From assembly GCA_037447655.1 (NCBI GenBank), contig JBBHKE010000410.1:1-64000 (forward strand): DNA of 64,000 nucleotides, read 5' to 3'. A model generated the notes under the pieces. That model was given only the letters and a program-made list of their open reading frames with translations. It was not told where the DNA came from and did not search any database. Made by a program: the position numbers and the translations under genes. How positions within the stretch are numbered: the first letter of the stretch is position 1; every line of letters starts with the position of its first letter. Origin of the DNA: Zygnema cylindricum. Taxonomy: Eukaryota > Streptophyta > Zygnematophyceae > Zygnematales > Zygnemataceae. Shown piece by piece: positions 25,753 through 38,574 of the stretch.

Positions 25753-27131
25753 CTAGTCAATCTTTAATTTCAGACCACACTTCTCCCTGCAGAAAATTAG
25801 TTTAGGGGAAGGCACAGGTTTGGTCATCATATCTGCTACCATCTCACTCTCTGGTCGATACTCTAAACTGATTATTTTGTTTTCTACTTTCTCTCTAACA
25901 AAGCTGAGTTTGGTGTCCATGTGTTTGGCTTTAAAATGATGTTTAGGATTGGCAGAAATAGCGATTGCTGCCTGATTATCACAAAAAAATTTATGCACAT
26001 CACTCTTAAGGTGACCAAGTTCACCAAGCAAAGACTTGACCCATATCAATTCTTTTACTGCAGAGCAAGAGGCCATATACTCAGCCTCCATGGTGGACTG
26101 AGCAATAACTTTTTGCTGTTTGCTACTCCAACAGCAAGCCCCATTACCCACATATAATACATATCCAAAGTGCATCTCCTCATTGGAGCATCACCATGAC
26201 TGGCATCACTCCAAGTAGTGATGTCAGTATTCTCCCCACCCAAATGCAACCATAGATCCCTAGTTCCTATCAAGTATCTAAGGACTCTCTTAGCTGCCTC
26301 CTAATCCCTTTTAGTGGGAGCATTTAGACTTCTACTCAGCACTCCTACAACTGCAGCTAAATTCGGCCGGGTACAATTCATAAAATAGATTAGACTTCCC
26401 ACTACTTGGCTGTAAGGAATAGTCTGCATGAACTTCTGTTCTTAAGGAGATAATTCCTCGTCCAAGACTATGACTCCTTCTTCCTCACTCCCCTCACTTC
26501 CCTTCTTCAACTCCATTGGAGTTGTACTACTATTAGGTTTATCCATCTGAAATTTTTCAAGCATGTTCCCTATTGCTTCCTTTTGAGTCTATCTTATAAT
26601 CTTTCTTTTTCGGTCTCTCTCTACTTGAATTCCCAAAATATATTTTGCTTCCCCTATATCCTTCATTTCAAATCTCCCCTTAAGATTGGTTTTAAGTTTA
26701 TTAATTTTTTCCATTGATTTACTTAAAACAAGCAAATCATCAACATATATTGCAATAAATATAAGACCTTCCTCATCTTCGAAAACATAGATTGAGTGAT
26801 CTGAGCTGATCTGGATATATCCCAGACCGGTTAAAAACTCATCAAGCTTCTTATTCCACTGTCAAGGTGCCTGTTTCAAACCATAAAGAGATTTAATCAG
26901 CCGACATACCTTACTCTCCTCTCCTTCCTCCACAAACCCTTCGGGTTGTCGCATGAAGATCTCCTCTTCCAATTTTCCATGCAAAAAGGTTGTCTTGATG
27001 TCTATCTGGTGCACTTCCATGTCTTCCGTTGCTGCCAGGCTGAGAAGTATGTGGACGGAGGGAAATCTAACCACCGGGGCAAAGGTTTCCTCGTAGTCAA
27101 TTCCCTCTTTTTGTGTAAATCCCTTTGCCAC
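25753..27131 (-). pseudogene. Copia reverse transcriptase and RNase H, interrupted
   Basis: The RT begins with AKGFTQKEGIDYEETFAPV, the copia signature, then IDIKTTFLHG and LYGLKQAP. A TGA in place of Arg follows near 26865, and further stops lie near 26440 and 26300. The YVDD region lies near 26745. RNase H is readable at 25753-26273, with the TWSDASHGDAP and SCSAVKELIW stretches ending near 25753. Confidence 0.9.
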
Positions 27132-27209
27132 TAATCAGGCCTTGTAGCGCTCGATTGTGTTATCTGGGTTCAGATTTAATTTGAAAACCCACTTACAACC
27201 GATTGGTTT

Positions 27210-28980
27210 TCAGTTGGGTGGACAATCCACCAGCTCCCAAGTATCGGCTGCCATAATTGAGGCCATCTCCTCATTGATGGCTGTTTTCCACTTGTTTCTT
27301 TCTGGACAAGTCATCACCTCTCCATAAGTTTGAGGTTCATCTTGATGAGATAGTTTAGTTACCTTGTTATTAACTTGTTTTTCTTGCAGTCTTTTGCTAC
27401 TTCTTCTCCCCCCCTCAAAATCTGAGGTCGGAATAAATGGTTCTCGTGGATTCTTTCGAACAAACTCGGCTTCTCCCCTATCCCTTGATTCTGAATCAAT
27501 TTCCACCACGTCTTCCGCTTCGGGTAGAGTTGTCACCGGAGTTTCCATAGCCGAGTCCTTTTTGGTCTGATTTGTACCTGCAAGAATGTCATCTTCTCTA
27601 AAACCTGGATAGTTAGGAAGCTCAAAGTCATCGGAACTTTCTGACTCAAATCTGATTTTTACTGACTTTGTATACTTGAAGGGATCCACAGACTTTCCTT
27701 CATACATAACTACTAGATGCTTTACTAAGATTATATCTTCCCTTTTTAGATCGTAAACTCTATATCCTTTAACATCCTCATCAAATCCTAAAAATTATCC
27801 CGGTTTTCCTTTAGGATCTAGCTTCCAACTAGACCGATCTGTATCTAGACTGAATACTTGACTGCCGAAAACCTTTAAGTGAGTTATGTCTGGTTTCTGG
27901 CCCCTCCATCTCTCATAAGGTGTTTGATCTTTTATAGCTGAAGTAAGAACTCTATTTTTGAGGTAATTAGCACAGTTCACTGCTTCTGCCCAAAAGATTT
28001 TTCCTGTCTTCTTATCTGACAACATACTTCTAGCACTATCACTTAGTGTTCTATTTAACCTTTCAGCTACCCCATTCTGTTCCGGGTTTTCTGGAACTGT
28101 CTTTTTGTGTTGGACTCCATCTTCCCTCAAAAAATCCTCGAACTGGTTAGAAGTATACTCCCCATCATTGTCACTCCTTACTCTCTTGATTGTAGTTTCA
28201 TGGAGTTTTTCACTCCATGCTTTATATTGTCTAAAACAATCCTGAGCTTCTGACTTGTTTTTCAAATAATAAACCCGGGAATACCGAGACCAATCATGAG
28301 TGATAGTCATCATAAATCTCTTCCCCCCCCGGTGAGGGCACTTTAGCCGGTCCCCAAATATCTGTGTGTACTAGATCTAGAATTTTTTCTCCCTTATAGG
28401 TGGTTGTTTTAGGAAAGGGTAATCTGTGTGTTTTACCTTGAGCACATCCACTACAATCACTTATATTATCACTCTCACTGAACTTAATCCCTTTCACCAC
28501 TCTCGTCTTTTTCATCTCTCTTAACTTATCTAGATTCACATGCCCAAGCCTCTTATGCCACATCATAATATCATGAACACCAGCATAATAAATTTTATTC
28601 ATTTCATTACTTAAAACCAGCCTAAACATCCCATGGCTACCTTTCTCAGCAATGAAATAGACATCCTCCTCAAAACTAGCAGTAAAGACCTCTTCCCTAG
28701 TGCTAGTAAAAAAACCCTTATCATCTAATACAGATGTAGAGATGAGGTTTTTGTTCAGTTCCGGAATAAACAATACATCGGAGAATGTTACTATGGATGT
28801 CTTTCCTTCTACTAACACTTTCAGATCTACCGATCCTACAAGAGTAGTGGTGACTATCCTCCCATCCCCGTACTCTATCTCTACGGTGGGAATCTTTCTT
28901 ATCTTAGTGAACATGTGCCTATCTTTACACATGTGCATGGAGGCACCTAAATCTACAATCCAGCCTGCTTCACCTTTCAA
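27210..28980 (-). pseudogene. Copia protease and integrase region, frameshifted
   Basis: The first frame (28294-28980) has the protease motif WIVDLGASMHMC; the residue after the catalytic Asp is Leu where Ser or Thr is usual. The GAG-pre-integrase HHCC motif follows (HKRLGHVN and CSGCAQGKTHR), then the first integrase Asp in DLVHTDIWGP. After a frameshift at the C-run near 28325, the second frame (27795-28313) carries RSDNDGEYTS and the catalytic Glu in EQNGVAERLNRT. A TAA at 27795 interrupts the link to the next frame (27210-27707). Confidence 0.9.
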
Positions 28981-29082
28981 TCCACCGTAAGCACATTTCT
29001 GCCTTTGTGGAATTTCGACCTGGTTTTCGCCTCCAACTCCTCATCTAAAAGGAGCTCATCGTCCTCGCCCTCCAATTTCGCC

Positions 29083-30086
29083 TCATGTACCTGTGTCACA
29101 AGGGCCTTTTTCTTTTCCTCTCCGGGTACCACCGGTCTGCCCCTCCTTTAACCGAAGCTCGGTTAGTTTAGTGCACTCTGCCATATAGTGCCCAAGTTTC
29201 TTACAAAAATGACATAAACCTTTGGAAAACCTTGGTCCGAACTCGTCGGTCTGATTTTTTTGCTCCCCCCCCCCCATAGTTTCCGACTGGTTTTCGGGAA
29301 TCCTTGTTCCTTTAATAGGTCGCAGTTGCCAAGGCTTGGCCACTCTCTCCTCCCCTTCGGATCTCAATCGTATTCTCCCGAACGAGAATCATCCCTACCA
29401 CTGAGTTCCATATCCATCTTGAGTCCGGCAGGTTCTGCACACGGTTGACTATGTTCTCGAACTCATCGGGTAAATTCATCAGTAAACTGTTAACCTTTTC
29501 TTTTTCACTAAAATCTTTTCCCGCACTCTCTAGCTCCATGATTAGTGTAGCAAGCTCATTGCAAAAATCCAACATCTTCCCCCCTTTGTTAACATACTCC
29601 TTAACTTTCTGATCAGCCAAGTGTTGTTGCTAATCGTACCACTTCGGTACATCTCTATGAGAGCCATCCAAAGATCGGATGCCCTTTCTACCTGCAAATG
29701 AGGACATGCAAGTCCTTGAGTGAGATGGCGTAGGATGAAATGCTTTGCCGCCATATTGTTGAAGTCCCAGGTTTCAGTATCATTCTCCTCGTTCCTCGGA
29801 AAAGGTGACATAAATGCCGATCCAGTTGCTATTTGTGTGGTCGTCTCCTTCTCCTTTCCTTTGTCCACCATCTCTTCTTCCTTGTTTCCTCCGTTGAAGG
29901 TGGATCCTCTTTCCTGTTGAATCTGCTTCCTCCAAACCATGGAGGGATTCCAAGACTTGATGGACGCCCCAACCTTCCACTCACTATCCCCCAAAACCTT
30001 TTTTCGCATAGAGCTCCTATCATCATACTTTCCCAGTATATGAAGCCAGTTCCATTAAAGATATGTACCCTAGAGGGTGGGCCCAT
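29083..30086 (-). pseudogene. Copia gag, frameshifted
   Basis: It starts at the ATG inside the primer binding site (30086), followed by VHIFNGTGF, like the N-terminal gag block of copia elements. It is then carried in three frames (29829-30110, 29542-30009, 29083-29620). The middle part has SLLMNLPDEFENIV, a conserved copia gag segment. The last part holds the CCHC knuckle CHFCKKLGHYMAEC. Frameshifts near 30000, 29620 and 29340 disrupt it. Confidence 0.85.
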
Positions 30087-30089
30087 AAC
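30076..30089 (-). other. Copia primer binding site matching an internal (half) initiator tRNA-Met
   Basis: The + strand reads GGTGGGCCCATAAC, identical to the anticodon-arm region of eukaryotic initiator tRNA-Met rather than its 3' end. It lies one base from the LTR. This is the half-tRNA priming arrangement known from Drosophila copia and yeast Ty5. The gag start codon (30084-30086, minus) overlaps the site. Confidence 0.8.
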
Positions 30090-30090
30090 T

Positions 30091-31145
30091 TGAAACTTTG
30101 AGACCTCCATAAGTCCTCGGAGTAGACAGCTTCAAGAAACCTCTAGGATAACCCTGACCCCTTTGTGTATTAGGAAGAACAATGCCACCCTGGCAGACAA
30201 TAACTCTGACCACCTTCACCCCTGTAAAGGCAAGACTCCCTTGAGTCGATAGCAAAAAAAAATCTCTGAATTTTCTCCCCTGAGCAGTAAGTTATGGAGG
30301 GTCAAAGTTGACCTTTTGTACAGAAACTCTCTGGGAGAGAGGATCCTATCTCCTAATTTTTCTAAGTCTTATCTCTCTCACACACTCTATCTACTGATGT
30401 ACGGAGCCAATCATATTCCACTTTCGTACACAAAAGTACAGCTGCCGGTGTACTTTGTGTACAGACATTGTACGACATGGCCTAAATGTCGACACATGTC
30501 ATATCCGGATTCGGTGCCGTAATCTCCGGAGATACCACGATCCAATGTAATTTCTCCACGTGTCATCCGATGTGGCGGTGACCACAAACCGCCGAAATCT
30601 TCTTCCTTGATCTCGGCGCTAATTCCGGCCGTCTGATTAAATTCACATTTTATCGTAGTCGTAATAAATACATGTGCGGTATTCGTTTCGCTAAAGAAAT
30701 AAATGCGCGGTATTGATTTCTTATCCGAACCGTAATCCGTACTTTTACATTACCGGATCTATGTATCCCGCAAAAAATTACAGTTAAATGAAATATCCAA
30801 CGTATTAATCTTTAATTAAATATCAAACCATATAGTATGTAACACTACATTAAGACTTAACGGCTAAGGTTACCGGCTACCGGCTGATTGCCGTCCGGCA
30901 GGTACTTGGTTCAATTCCTGTGGCCGGCACATATCTTTTTAGTAAAAAAACCCCTAACTAATATATATTTCTCGTAAACCTCTGGATACCCTAGGTAGCC
31001 ATGGCTCTAGCTTCCTGTCCAATTTCTCAGTGACTGCGACATGTTTTAGAGTTGGAGATTGAAGTTAGAGGTAGACTGCCTCGGCTTCTTTCTATATTTC
31101 CATTTAGACCTAGAAAATACTTTAAACGGATCATTACTTTCTACA
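30091..31145 (-). repeat. 5' LTR of the copia element (1055 bp)
   Basis: It has the same ends and length as the left LTR. The box-B-like ggttcaattcc recurs at 30908-30918. The promoter should lie here, reading leftwards. Confidence 0.95.
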
Positions 31146-34100
31146 AAGTGTGAGTTAGAGTGAGAGTGAGCGTGACCGCAGGGGTGATAGTGAGATTGAG
31201 AGTAAGAGTGAGGGTGAAAGTGAGAATTGGAGAAAGAGTGAAATTGAGAGGGAGAGGGAGAGTGAGAGTGAAAAGGGGAGAGAGAGAGAGAGAAAGAGAG
31301 AATGAAAGTGATAGTGAGAGTGATGGGGGAAGTGCAAGTGAGTGTTGAAGTGAGCTGAGATTAAAATAAAGAGTGAGAGTGTGAGAGATAGAGAGAGTGA
31401 GAGTGAGAGTGAGCGTGGTTGCGGGAGTGAGGTTAAAAGTGAGAGAGAGAAAAACTGTTAAGTGAGAGTGATAGTGAGCGTGACCATACGTGTTAGGTTT
31501 AGAGTGATTGCAAGAGTGAGAGTGAGATTATGAGTGATGGCGAGAGTGATTGAGAGTGAGAGAGAGGAAGAGTGAGACTGAGTGTGAGCATTGCCGTAAG
31601 GGTGATAGTTAGAGAGAGAGAGAGTGGAGTGAAAGTTGAGTGAGAGTGAGCGTGAGTGAGAGTGAGAGAGATATTGAGATTGACGGAGTATGAGAGTGAA
31701 CGTGATAGTGAGGGTGTGGGAGTGAGCGTGAGAGTGAGAGTAAGAGTGAGAGACAAATAAATTTAATGTTACACAGAGAGTGAGAAAGATAAAAACTGAT
31801 AAGTGAGAGTGATAGTGAGCCTGACGATACGGGTTAGAGTGAGAGTGAGAGTAAGAGTATGAGTGATGGTGATAGTTAATGAGAGTGAGAGAGAGAGTGA
31901 GATTGAGAGTGAGTGTTAGCATTAGGTGAGAGTGAGAGTGAGCGTGATCGTAAGGGTGATAGTGAGATTGAGAGTGAGAGTGCGAGAGAGTGAGGGGGAG
32001 AAATGAAATAGGAGTGAGAGTGAGAGTGAAAGTGAGAGTGGCACGGAGAGTGAGAGTGAGAGAGAGTGATAGTGAGAGTGTGAGCGTGAGAGTGAGTGTG
32101 AGGGTGAGAGACGTTGAGAATGGGAGTGAGGGTGAGAGTGAGAAAAGGAGAGAAGGTTAAGTGAGAGTGATAATGAGCGTGACCCTACGGGTTAGAGTAA
32201 GAGTGAGGGTTAAAGACATTGATATTGGGAGTGAGAAAATACTAAGTGAGAGTGAGTGTTTGAGTGAGAGTGAGAGAATAGTAATGGTGAGAGTGGATAA
32301 GAGTGCGAGAGAGAGAGAGAGTGAGAGTGAGCGTGCTCGTAAGGGTGATAGTTAGAGTAAGAGAGAGACACTTTTAAATTTAGAGTGATAGTGAGAGTGA
32401 GAAAGAGAAAATACGTTAAGTGAGAGTGATAGTGAGCGTGACCAGACGGGTTAGATTGAGAGTGGGTGCAAGAGTTAGAGTGAGAATAGGATTGATAGAG
32501 ATAGTGAATGAGAGAGTGAAAGGCAAAATATGTGGTGGTAGTGAGAGTGAGAGTTAGAGTGAGTGTGAGAGTTATTGAGAGTGGGAGTGAGAGTGAGAGT
32601 GAGAAAGAGAGAAAATGTTAAGTGAGACTGATAGTGAGAGTGTCCATATGGGTTAGAGTGAGAGTGAGAGTATGAGTGAAGGTGAGAGTGAATGAGAGTG
32701 AGAGAGAGAGAGAGTGAGAGTGAGCATGCGCGTAAAGGTGATATTGAGAGTGAGAGTCATGGAGAGTGGGAGTGAGTGTGAGAGTGACAAAGAGAGAAAT
32801 TGTTAAGTGATAGTGAGCGTGACCATACGGGTTAGAGTGAGAGTGAGTGCAAGAGAGAGAGTGAGAGTATGAGTGATGGTGAGAGTGAATGACAGTGAGA
32901 GAGAGAGAGTGAGCATGCTCGTAAAGGTGATAGTGAGAGTGAGAGTAAGAGTGAAGGTGGAGCCATTGAGAGAGGGAGAGAGTGAGAAAGAGAGAAAATG
33001 TTAAGTGAGATTGATAGTGATCGTGACCATATGGATTAGAGTGAGAGTGAGGCAAGAGTGAGATTGAGAGAGAGAGAGAGTGAGAGTGAGGGTGAGCATG
33101 ATCGTAAGGGTGATATTGAGAGTAAGAGTGAGAGTGAAAGTGAAAGTAAGAGTGAGAGTGAGAGTGAGAGAGAGAGTGAGAGTGAGAAGATACGAGTGGA
33201 AGTGAGACTGACACGGAGAGTGAGAGTGAGAGAGAGTGCGAGCGTGAGAGTGAGAGTGAGAGTGATCGTTATGGTGGAAGTGCGTGTGAGTGTTGGAGTG
33301 AGAGTGAGAGTGAGCGTGAAAGTGAAATGAGAGTGCGAGAGAGAGAATGAGCGTGAGCGTGAGCGTGAACTTAAGGGTTATAGTGAGAGTGAGAGTGAGA
33401 GAGAGAGTGAGAGTGAGAGGGAGAATGAGAGTGTGAGAGAGAGAGAGTGAAAGTGAGAGTGTTGGTGGACGTGCGAGTGAGTGTTGGAGTGAGAGTGAGC
33501 GTGAATGTGAGAGTGAGAATGCGGGAGTGAGAGTGAGAGTGAGCGTGACCGTAAGGGTGATAGAGAGAGTGAGAGACTGAAAGCGAGAGGAAGAGCGAGA
33601 GAAATGAGGGTGAGAGTGATGGTGGAAGTGCCAGTGAGTGTTGGAGTGAGTTGAGAGTAATGAAAGAGTGAGATGTGTGTAAGAGAGAGAGAGAGTGAGA
33701 TTGTGAGTGAGCGTGACCGCAAGTGTGATAGTGAGAGTGAGAGTGTGAGTGGTCATGGGAGTGAGATCGAGAGTGAGAGAGAGTAAAAATGTTAAGTGAG
33801 AGTGATAGTGAGCGTGACCATACGTGTTACGTTGAGAGAGATTGCAAGAGTGAGAGTGAGAGTATGAGTGATGGTGATAGTGTATGAGAGAGTGAGAGTG
33901 AGAGTGAGCGTGACCGTAACGGTGATAGTGAGAGTGAGAGTGAGAGTAAGAGTGGGAGTGAGAGTGAGAGTAAGAGTGAGGGTGAGAGACATTGTGAGTG
34001 GGAGTGAGAGTGAGAGTGAGAAAGAGAGAAAATGTCAAATGAGAGTGATACTGAGCGTTACCATACGGGTTAGAGTGAGTGTGAGTGTAAGAGTGAGAGT

Positions 34101-35540
34101 GAGAGTATGAGTGATGGTGAGAGTCAATGAGAGTGAGAGGGAGAGAGTTTGAGTGAGAGTGTGATTGACCGCAAGGGTAATAGTGAGAATGAGAGTGAGA
34201 GTGAGATTAAAAGTGAGGGTGAAAGTGAGAATTGGTGTAAGACTTAAAGTGAGAGTGAGAGTGGTGGTGGAAGTGAGAGTGAGAGTGGTGGTGGAAGTGC
34301 GAGTGAGTGTTGGAGGGAGAGTGAGAGTGAGAGTGAGAGTGAGCGTGACCCTAAGGGTGATAGTGAAAGTGAGAGTAAAAGTGAGGGTGAGAGTGAGAGA
34401 GAGTGAGCGAGAGTGAGAGTGAGCGTGACCGTAAAGGTGATAGTGAGAGGGATAGTGAAAGTGCGAGTGAGAGTGAGGGAGAGAGTGATCAGGAGAGTGA
34501 GAGTTAGAGTGGGAATGATCGAGAGAGTGAGAGTAGGTTCGGGAGTGAGTGAGAGTGGGAGTGAGAGTTAGAGTGAGAGGGAGATTCAGAGCGAGTGAGA
34601 TGGTGAGAGATTGAGTGAGACGTTTTGTGAGATAACGAGTGGGACATTGAAAGGAGTGTGTTGTGGGTAGGGGAAAGGAAAGTGTGAGTGTAAGGTGGGT
34701 TTGTGATGTTGTAGAGGGCGAGGAGTGGAGAGAGATAGTGCCGTAGGAAGGAGAGAGAGAGAGAGGGAGAGAGATTAGATGGAAGGTAGGAGAAATGTGG
34801 GTAAAACGAGAGAGAGAGTGGAAAGAACGGAGAGTGGGAATATAAATTAGGGACAGCGGAGGCGAAGGAATAAAGAGAGTTTGTATTGTGGATAAAGGAA
34901 AAGGAGATAGGGTTATAGAGAGGGAGAGAGGTGAGAGAGATATTTTGGGGACGAGAGAGGATGAGAGAGGACGAGAGAGGACGAGAGGGGAGAGACGGAT
35001 TTGAAAGTGAGGGGAGGGAAAGTGTCGAGAGAATGGGAGTGGGGGGAGAAACAATTGGCCGTAAGAAAAGGTGAAAGAGAGGGAGAGGGAGAGGGGGAAC
35101 TTACGCAGGAGACACGCGGGGGAAAATGTCGGGATAGAGAGAGAGAGTGACAGTGATAGTGAGCAAGAGAGTGGTTTGAAAGAGAGAGAGTGTGAGAGAA
35201 AGAGAAATTGTGTTTGTGGGGAGGTGAAGGGACGGTAAAGTGGGAGAGGGTAGGGAGGGAAAGGAAAGTGAGGGGAGTGACCGGGAAGGAAGAGGTGGGG
35301 AAGGAAATGGAGGCAAGGGGGAATGTAACGGGGTGGTAAGAGAAGGGGAGAGATTTTGTGGCAGGTAGAGAGGGGTTTGTGGGGAGAGAAGGTAAGTAGG
35401 GGAGTTGTGAGAGAGAGAGTGAACCAGGGGCTGATGATAGGAGAGAAAGGAATGGAAAAGGAGGTGAAAGAGAGAATGAGAGGAAGCATTGGGGAGGACA
35501 GAAGAGGGGAAGAGGGGAGAGAACTTCCAAACAAAAACAA
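31146..35540. repeat. GA-rich satellite, block 4, grading into degenerate purine-rich sequence
   Basis: A GAGAGTGA-type array, purine-rich on the + strand. The gaccatacggg cassette or variants lie near 31487, 31825, 32180, 32440, 32642, 32820, 33026, 33817 and 34058. From about 34560 the regularity fades into GGGAGAGG/GAGAGAG sequence resembling the end of block 1. The long minus-strand frames (up to 501 codons of Ser/Leu/His/Thr) are repeat translations. Confidence 0.95.
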
Positions 35541-37919
35541 ACTTTCATCGCTAAGTTACAATTACATGGCCTCATACCTTTGCATGAGAAACCTTTTTGT
35601 ACGCGTGTTATAAATAGTCAAACGTGTTTTGGGATAAACATTCGGGTGCAATAATTGTTTAATCACGCCTACTACATAACTTGTTAATGTTGAAAGGTTG
35701 TCTTATGTGTGTTCACTTTATTCTCGCAGAGGTGGTTAATGCCATGATTTAGATATGCACGACCCGTTTTACGACGAACACGTTTTCTTGCAAATACGAC
35801 TGCGAATGGATTCGTTTTCAGGAATTTTATGTTGGGGACAACTTATCAACATTAGCATGTTACTCAACATATACCTGTGGCTATATTCTAATGTCTCGAT
35901 CGGCTTTGCAACACGATTTCGTATTACACCCTTAACGATAACCGGGTATTTTCGACAAACATAGTTCGGGTTTGGTTTTTTAACGTTTAAGAAGTTGGTT
36001 TTAGAAAATTGGACAGTAACGACGACTTTTTTAATGCAGTTTTATGCTTCAATTGTTGCCCACCAACTTGTTTCCTATTACATTTACATATAGAAGGCAT
36101 GTTTGTATAAGTTTAACGACCAACGTGGTTTGAATGTAACTGAGGGTGGATCAATTACCAACACCAATGTGTTTTACAAGTTACTCGTAAATTTTCGGTT
36201 CGAGGTAGCATCCAATTTTCGATTACAAAATACGTCCGTGGTAATAAGTACCGAAATATCGAGCATGTACAGAAAAACGCTTAAATGTGTAAACATATCG
36301 CAAAACGCAATCGTCGATCATTACAAATAAACACAAAGGATACAAATGTGTCGCGAAACACGTTTGCCACTAAAAATGTTCTTACAAAAGAAGATCGCAA
36401 GACACTGCAACGAATAATACATCAAATGACGAGAGCCACATCGTAAAGGGTACGACTCGTTTTCAAAAAACACTTTTAACATCTTTTTTACGTATGAATA
36501 TTGAAAATAAAAGGCGTTGTTATTCTTCATACAAAAAATTTTTACAACATCAAGCCAAATAGTTGTAACGCAGTAGAATCCATTTATTTACCCTTTTTGA
36601 CATTTTAGCTTCGCTTTGTCATTCTATGTTACGCTCATCCACCCACGATGGTAAAGCGTGTTTTATTAACTCCGAGTGACGGAAAAGAGGATAGATTTTT
36701 ATAAGGTCCATTTTCCTAGTTTAAAAACTTAAACAAAGAAAACAGAAGATTGGCGATAATGGCCAAAAGTGTGAACTTGTAAAAAGAAAGCCTAAAACCC
36801 CGTACCGTTATACTTACCGCAAGACGCTAAAACTAGATTTGGAAGCGGATGGTAAAGGTGCTCCGAAAGGAGACTTCCAGACGGCTGTAAAATAATTGGA
36901 GCGACTCAGAGATAGGGAGGGGTGAGTCAGTAATTAGCGTGGACGGACTTCCGGTGAGTAGAAAGACATGGCTGTCGGCCGCCTCGCCGCCAGGCAGTAC
37001 AGTACAATCGAAGCATGTACGGCACGAAGGGGGACAAGAGGTACAGTACCGCACTGGGGACCTCATCCAAACTATGCGTACGGACACCGCACAAGCAAAA
37101 TGTTGTCGGTGTTCGTACGCGGAATCTAGGTACGGACCTGCAAAAGACAAAGCGGTAAGATTTGACAAACTTTTCGCGGTCGTGGATGGCGGTAAACGAA
37201 TAGAGGCGTCGACGAATCAGTGCGCTTGACGGCCTTTCGGCACTTGCCAGTTTCCCAGTGCTCGCGGCAGGGCTCTGGTGGATCGCTCCACGCCACGTGT
37301 AGGCTACTATGTTGGAACGCCGTTTACAATCTTTTCGTCGAACGACAAAAAATGTACAAAACCGTACTTGTAGAAAATATACGTAAAAGTACTCATGGAG
37401 CGCATCGGAGCCGTTTGATCGATCCAGCTGAAACACACGCACGAAGGTACGACCCGCGGAAAAAAAATAGAAGTACCGACGTAAAAAATGGCAGTCGCAC
37501 AGAAGAAACGAAACCCTTTTTTTTTTTGTTTCTTTGGCGTTTTTTTCGCCGCGTGACGCCCTCTCATTGGACGGAACCTGGCGCCTGTTTTAAGTCTCGT
37601 ACCAAGCGACTTTCCAGGTCCTGTCTGTCGTTCTCTCTCGTCTCGGTCTCTCTTCTCTCTCCGGTTCGACTCTCCTCCTCTCGTACGCTCGCTCGATTTC
37701 TCGATTCCCTCCTCCTCCTCCTCCTCCTCCCCCTCCCTCCTTCCGAAACCAACCCTTCCCTCCTTCCAAAACCAATCCTTCCCTCCTCACTTCCGCTTGT
37801 AGACAAATTCCGTCGAAGACATGCCTCTAAAGAAAGGACACGTGGCACTCTGTGACGGTGTCAATTATACAACTTACGTCTCATGCGCTGCGTAAAGAAA
37901 CGCGGTATTTTTGTGGCGG
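35541..37919. other. Stretch with no recognised gene
   Basis: AT-rich to 36830, then mixed with CpG to 37600, then a CT-rich run at 37615-37800. At 35546-35580 a fragment (ctaagttacaattacatggcctcatacct) matches the right end of the Harbinger-like element at 39131. Overlapping frames of 96-211 codons at 36927-37855 have no motif and no consistent strand. Confidence 0.45.
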
Positions 37920-38345
37920 TAATAATAAGAAGAAGAAGAATGACGACGGGAATAATGATAACTGTAATAATAATGACTGTAGTAATAATGACTGTTCTAA
38001 TAATGACTGTAATAATAATAATAGCAAAGGATATCTGTAGTAAAAATAATTTAATAATAATAACTGTATCAATAATAACTACAGTGATAATAACTACAAT
38101 AATAAAAACTATAATATTAATAATAACAGCGATAATAATAATAATAATAGTAATAGTAATACGAACCCTAAAAAACCCTAGAACAACCATAGAAAACCCC
38201 AATAATAGTAAAAGTAATAATAGCGATAATAATAAGAATGACTGTAACTATCGTAATAACAGTAACAATAATAATAATAATATTTATTGCTGTAATAATA
38301 ATAACTGTGGTTATAAGAGTAGGATTATTGGACGCCATAATAAAA
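37920..38345. repeat. AAT-type trinucleotide array (inverse of the 10.3 kb array)
   Basis: AATAAT/TAATAA sequence with actgtaataata units. The segment near 38160-38200 (cctaaaaaaccct, acaaccatagaaa) is the reverse complement of 10495-10515, so the two arrays are diverged inverted copies. Confidence 0.85.
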
Positions 38346-38574
38346 GATAGAGAGAGAGTCAAAACATTTGAATTGTGTGATCGAGATTGATAATTTCATT
38401 ATGAAACGAGATCCTTTTATACAAAGTTACAAAATGCTAATTACTGTGGATAGTACTGAACTACGCTACACAAAGTAGATTTGGGCGGCTACACAAAGAC
38501 CAAATCTATTAGACAAAGTTGACCGACGAAAAGAAAAGGAAAGAATAAGACCAAAAGTACAATTATAAGACCAC

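Larger units (their letters stand above)
24685..31145 (-). mobile_element. Full-length Ty1/copia retrotransposon (6461 bp), mutated
   Basis: Two 1055-bp LTRs enclose, on the minus strand, a primer binding site, gag, protease, integrase, RT and RNase H in copia order, ending in a polypurine tract beside the 3' LTR. It sits within the GA-rich satellite. Frameshifts in gag, a frameshift at a C-run near 28320, stops near 27795, 26865, 26440 and 26300, and a changed protease triad make it non-autonomous. The flanks (gagta left, aagtg right) share only AGT, so a clean 5-bp duplication is not visible. Confidence 0.95.

Noticed and set aside
24680-31150. A 5-bp target-site duplication for the copia element
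   Set aside because: The flanks gagta and aagtg do not match beyond AGT. In such a repetitive target a chance match would also prove little.
33001-35575. Very long open frames (345 and 501 codons) of Ser/Leu/His/Thr on the minus strand
   Set aside because: They are translations of the GAGAGTGA repeat. The period is divisible by three and stops are rare in CTCTCAC. The same occurs at 13580-14431, 17691-18191 and 23566-23976.
36927-37855. Frames of 96-211 codons on both strands
   Set aside because: They overlap on opposite strands with no recognisable motif, and the last part is a CT-rich run.
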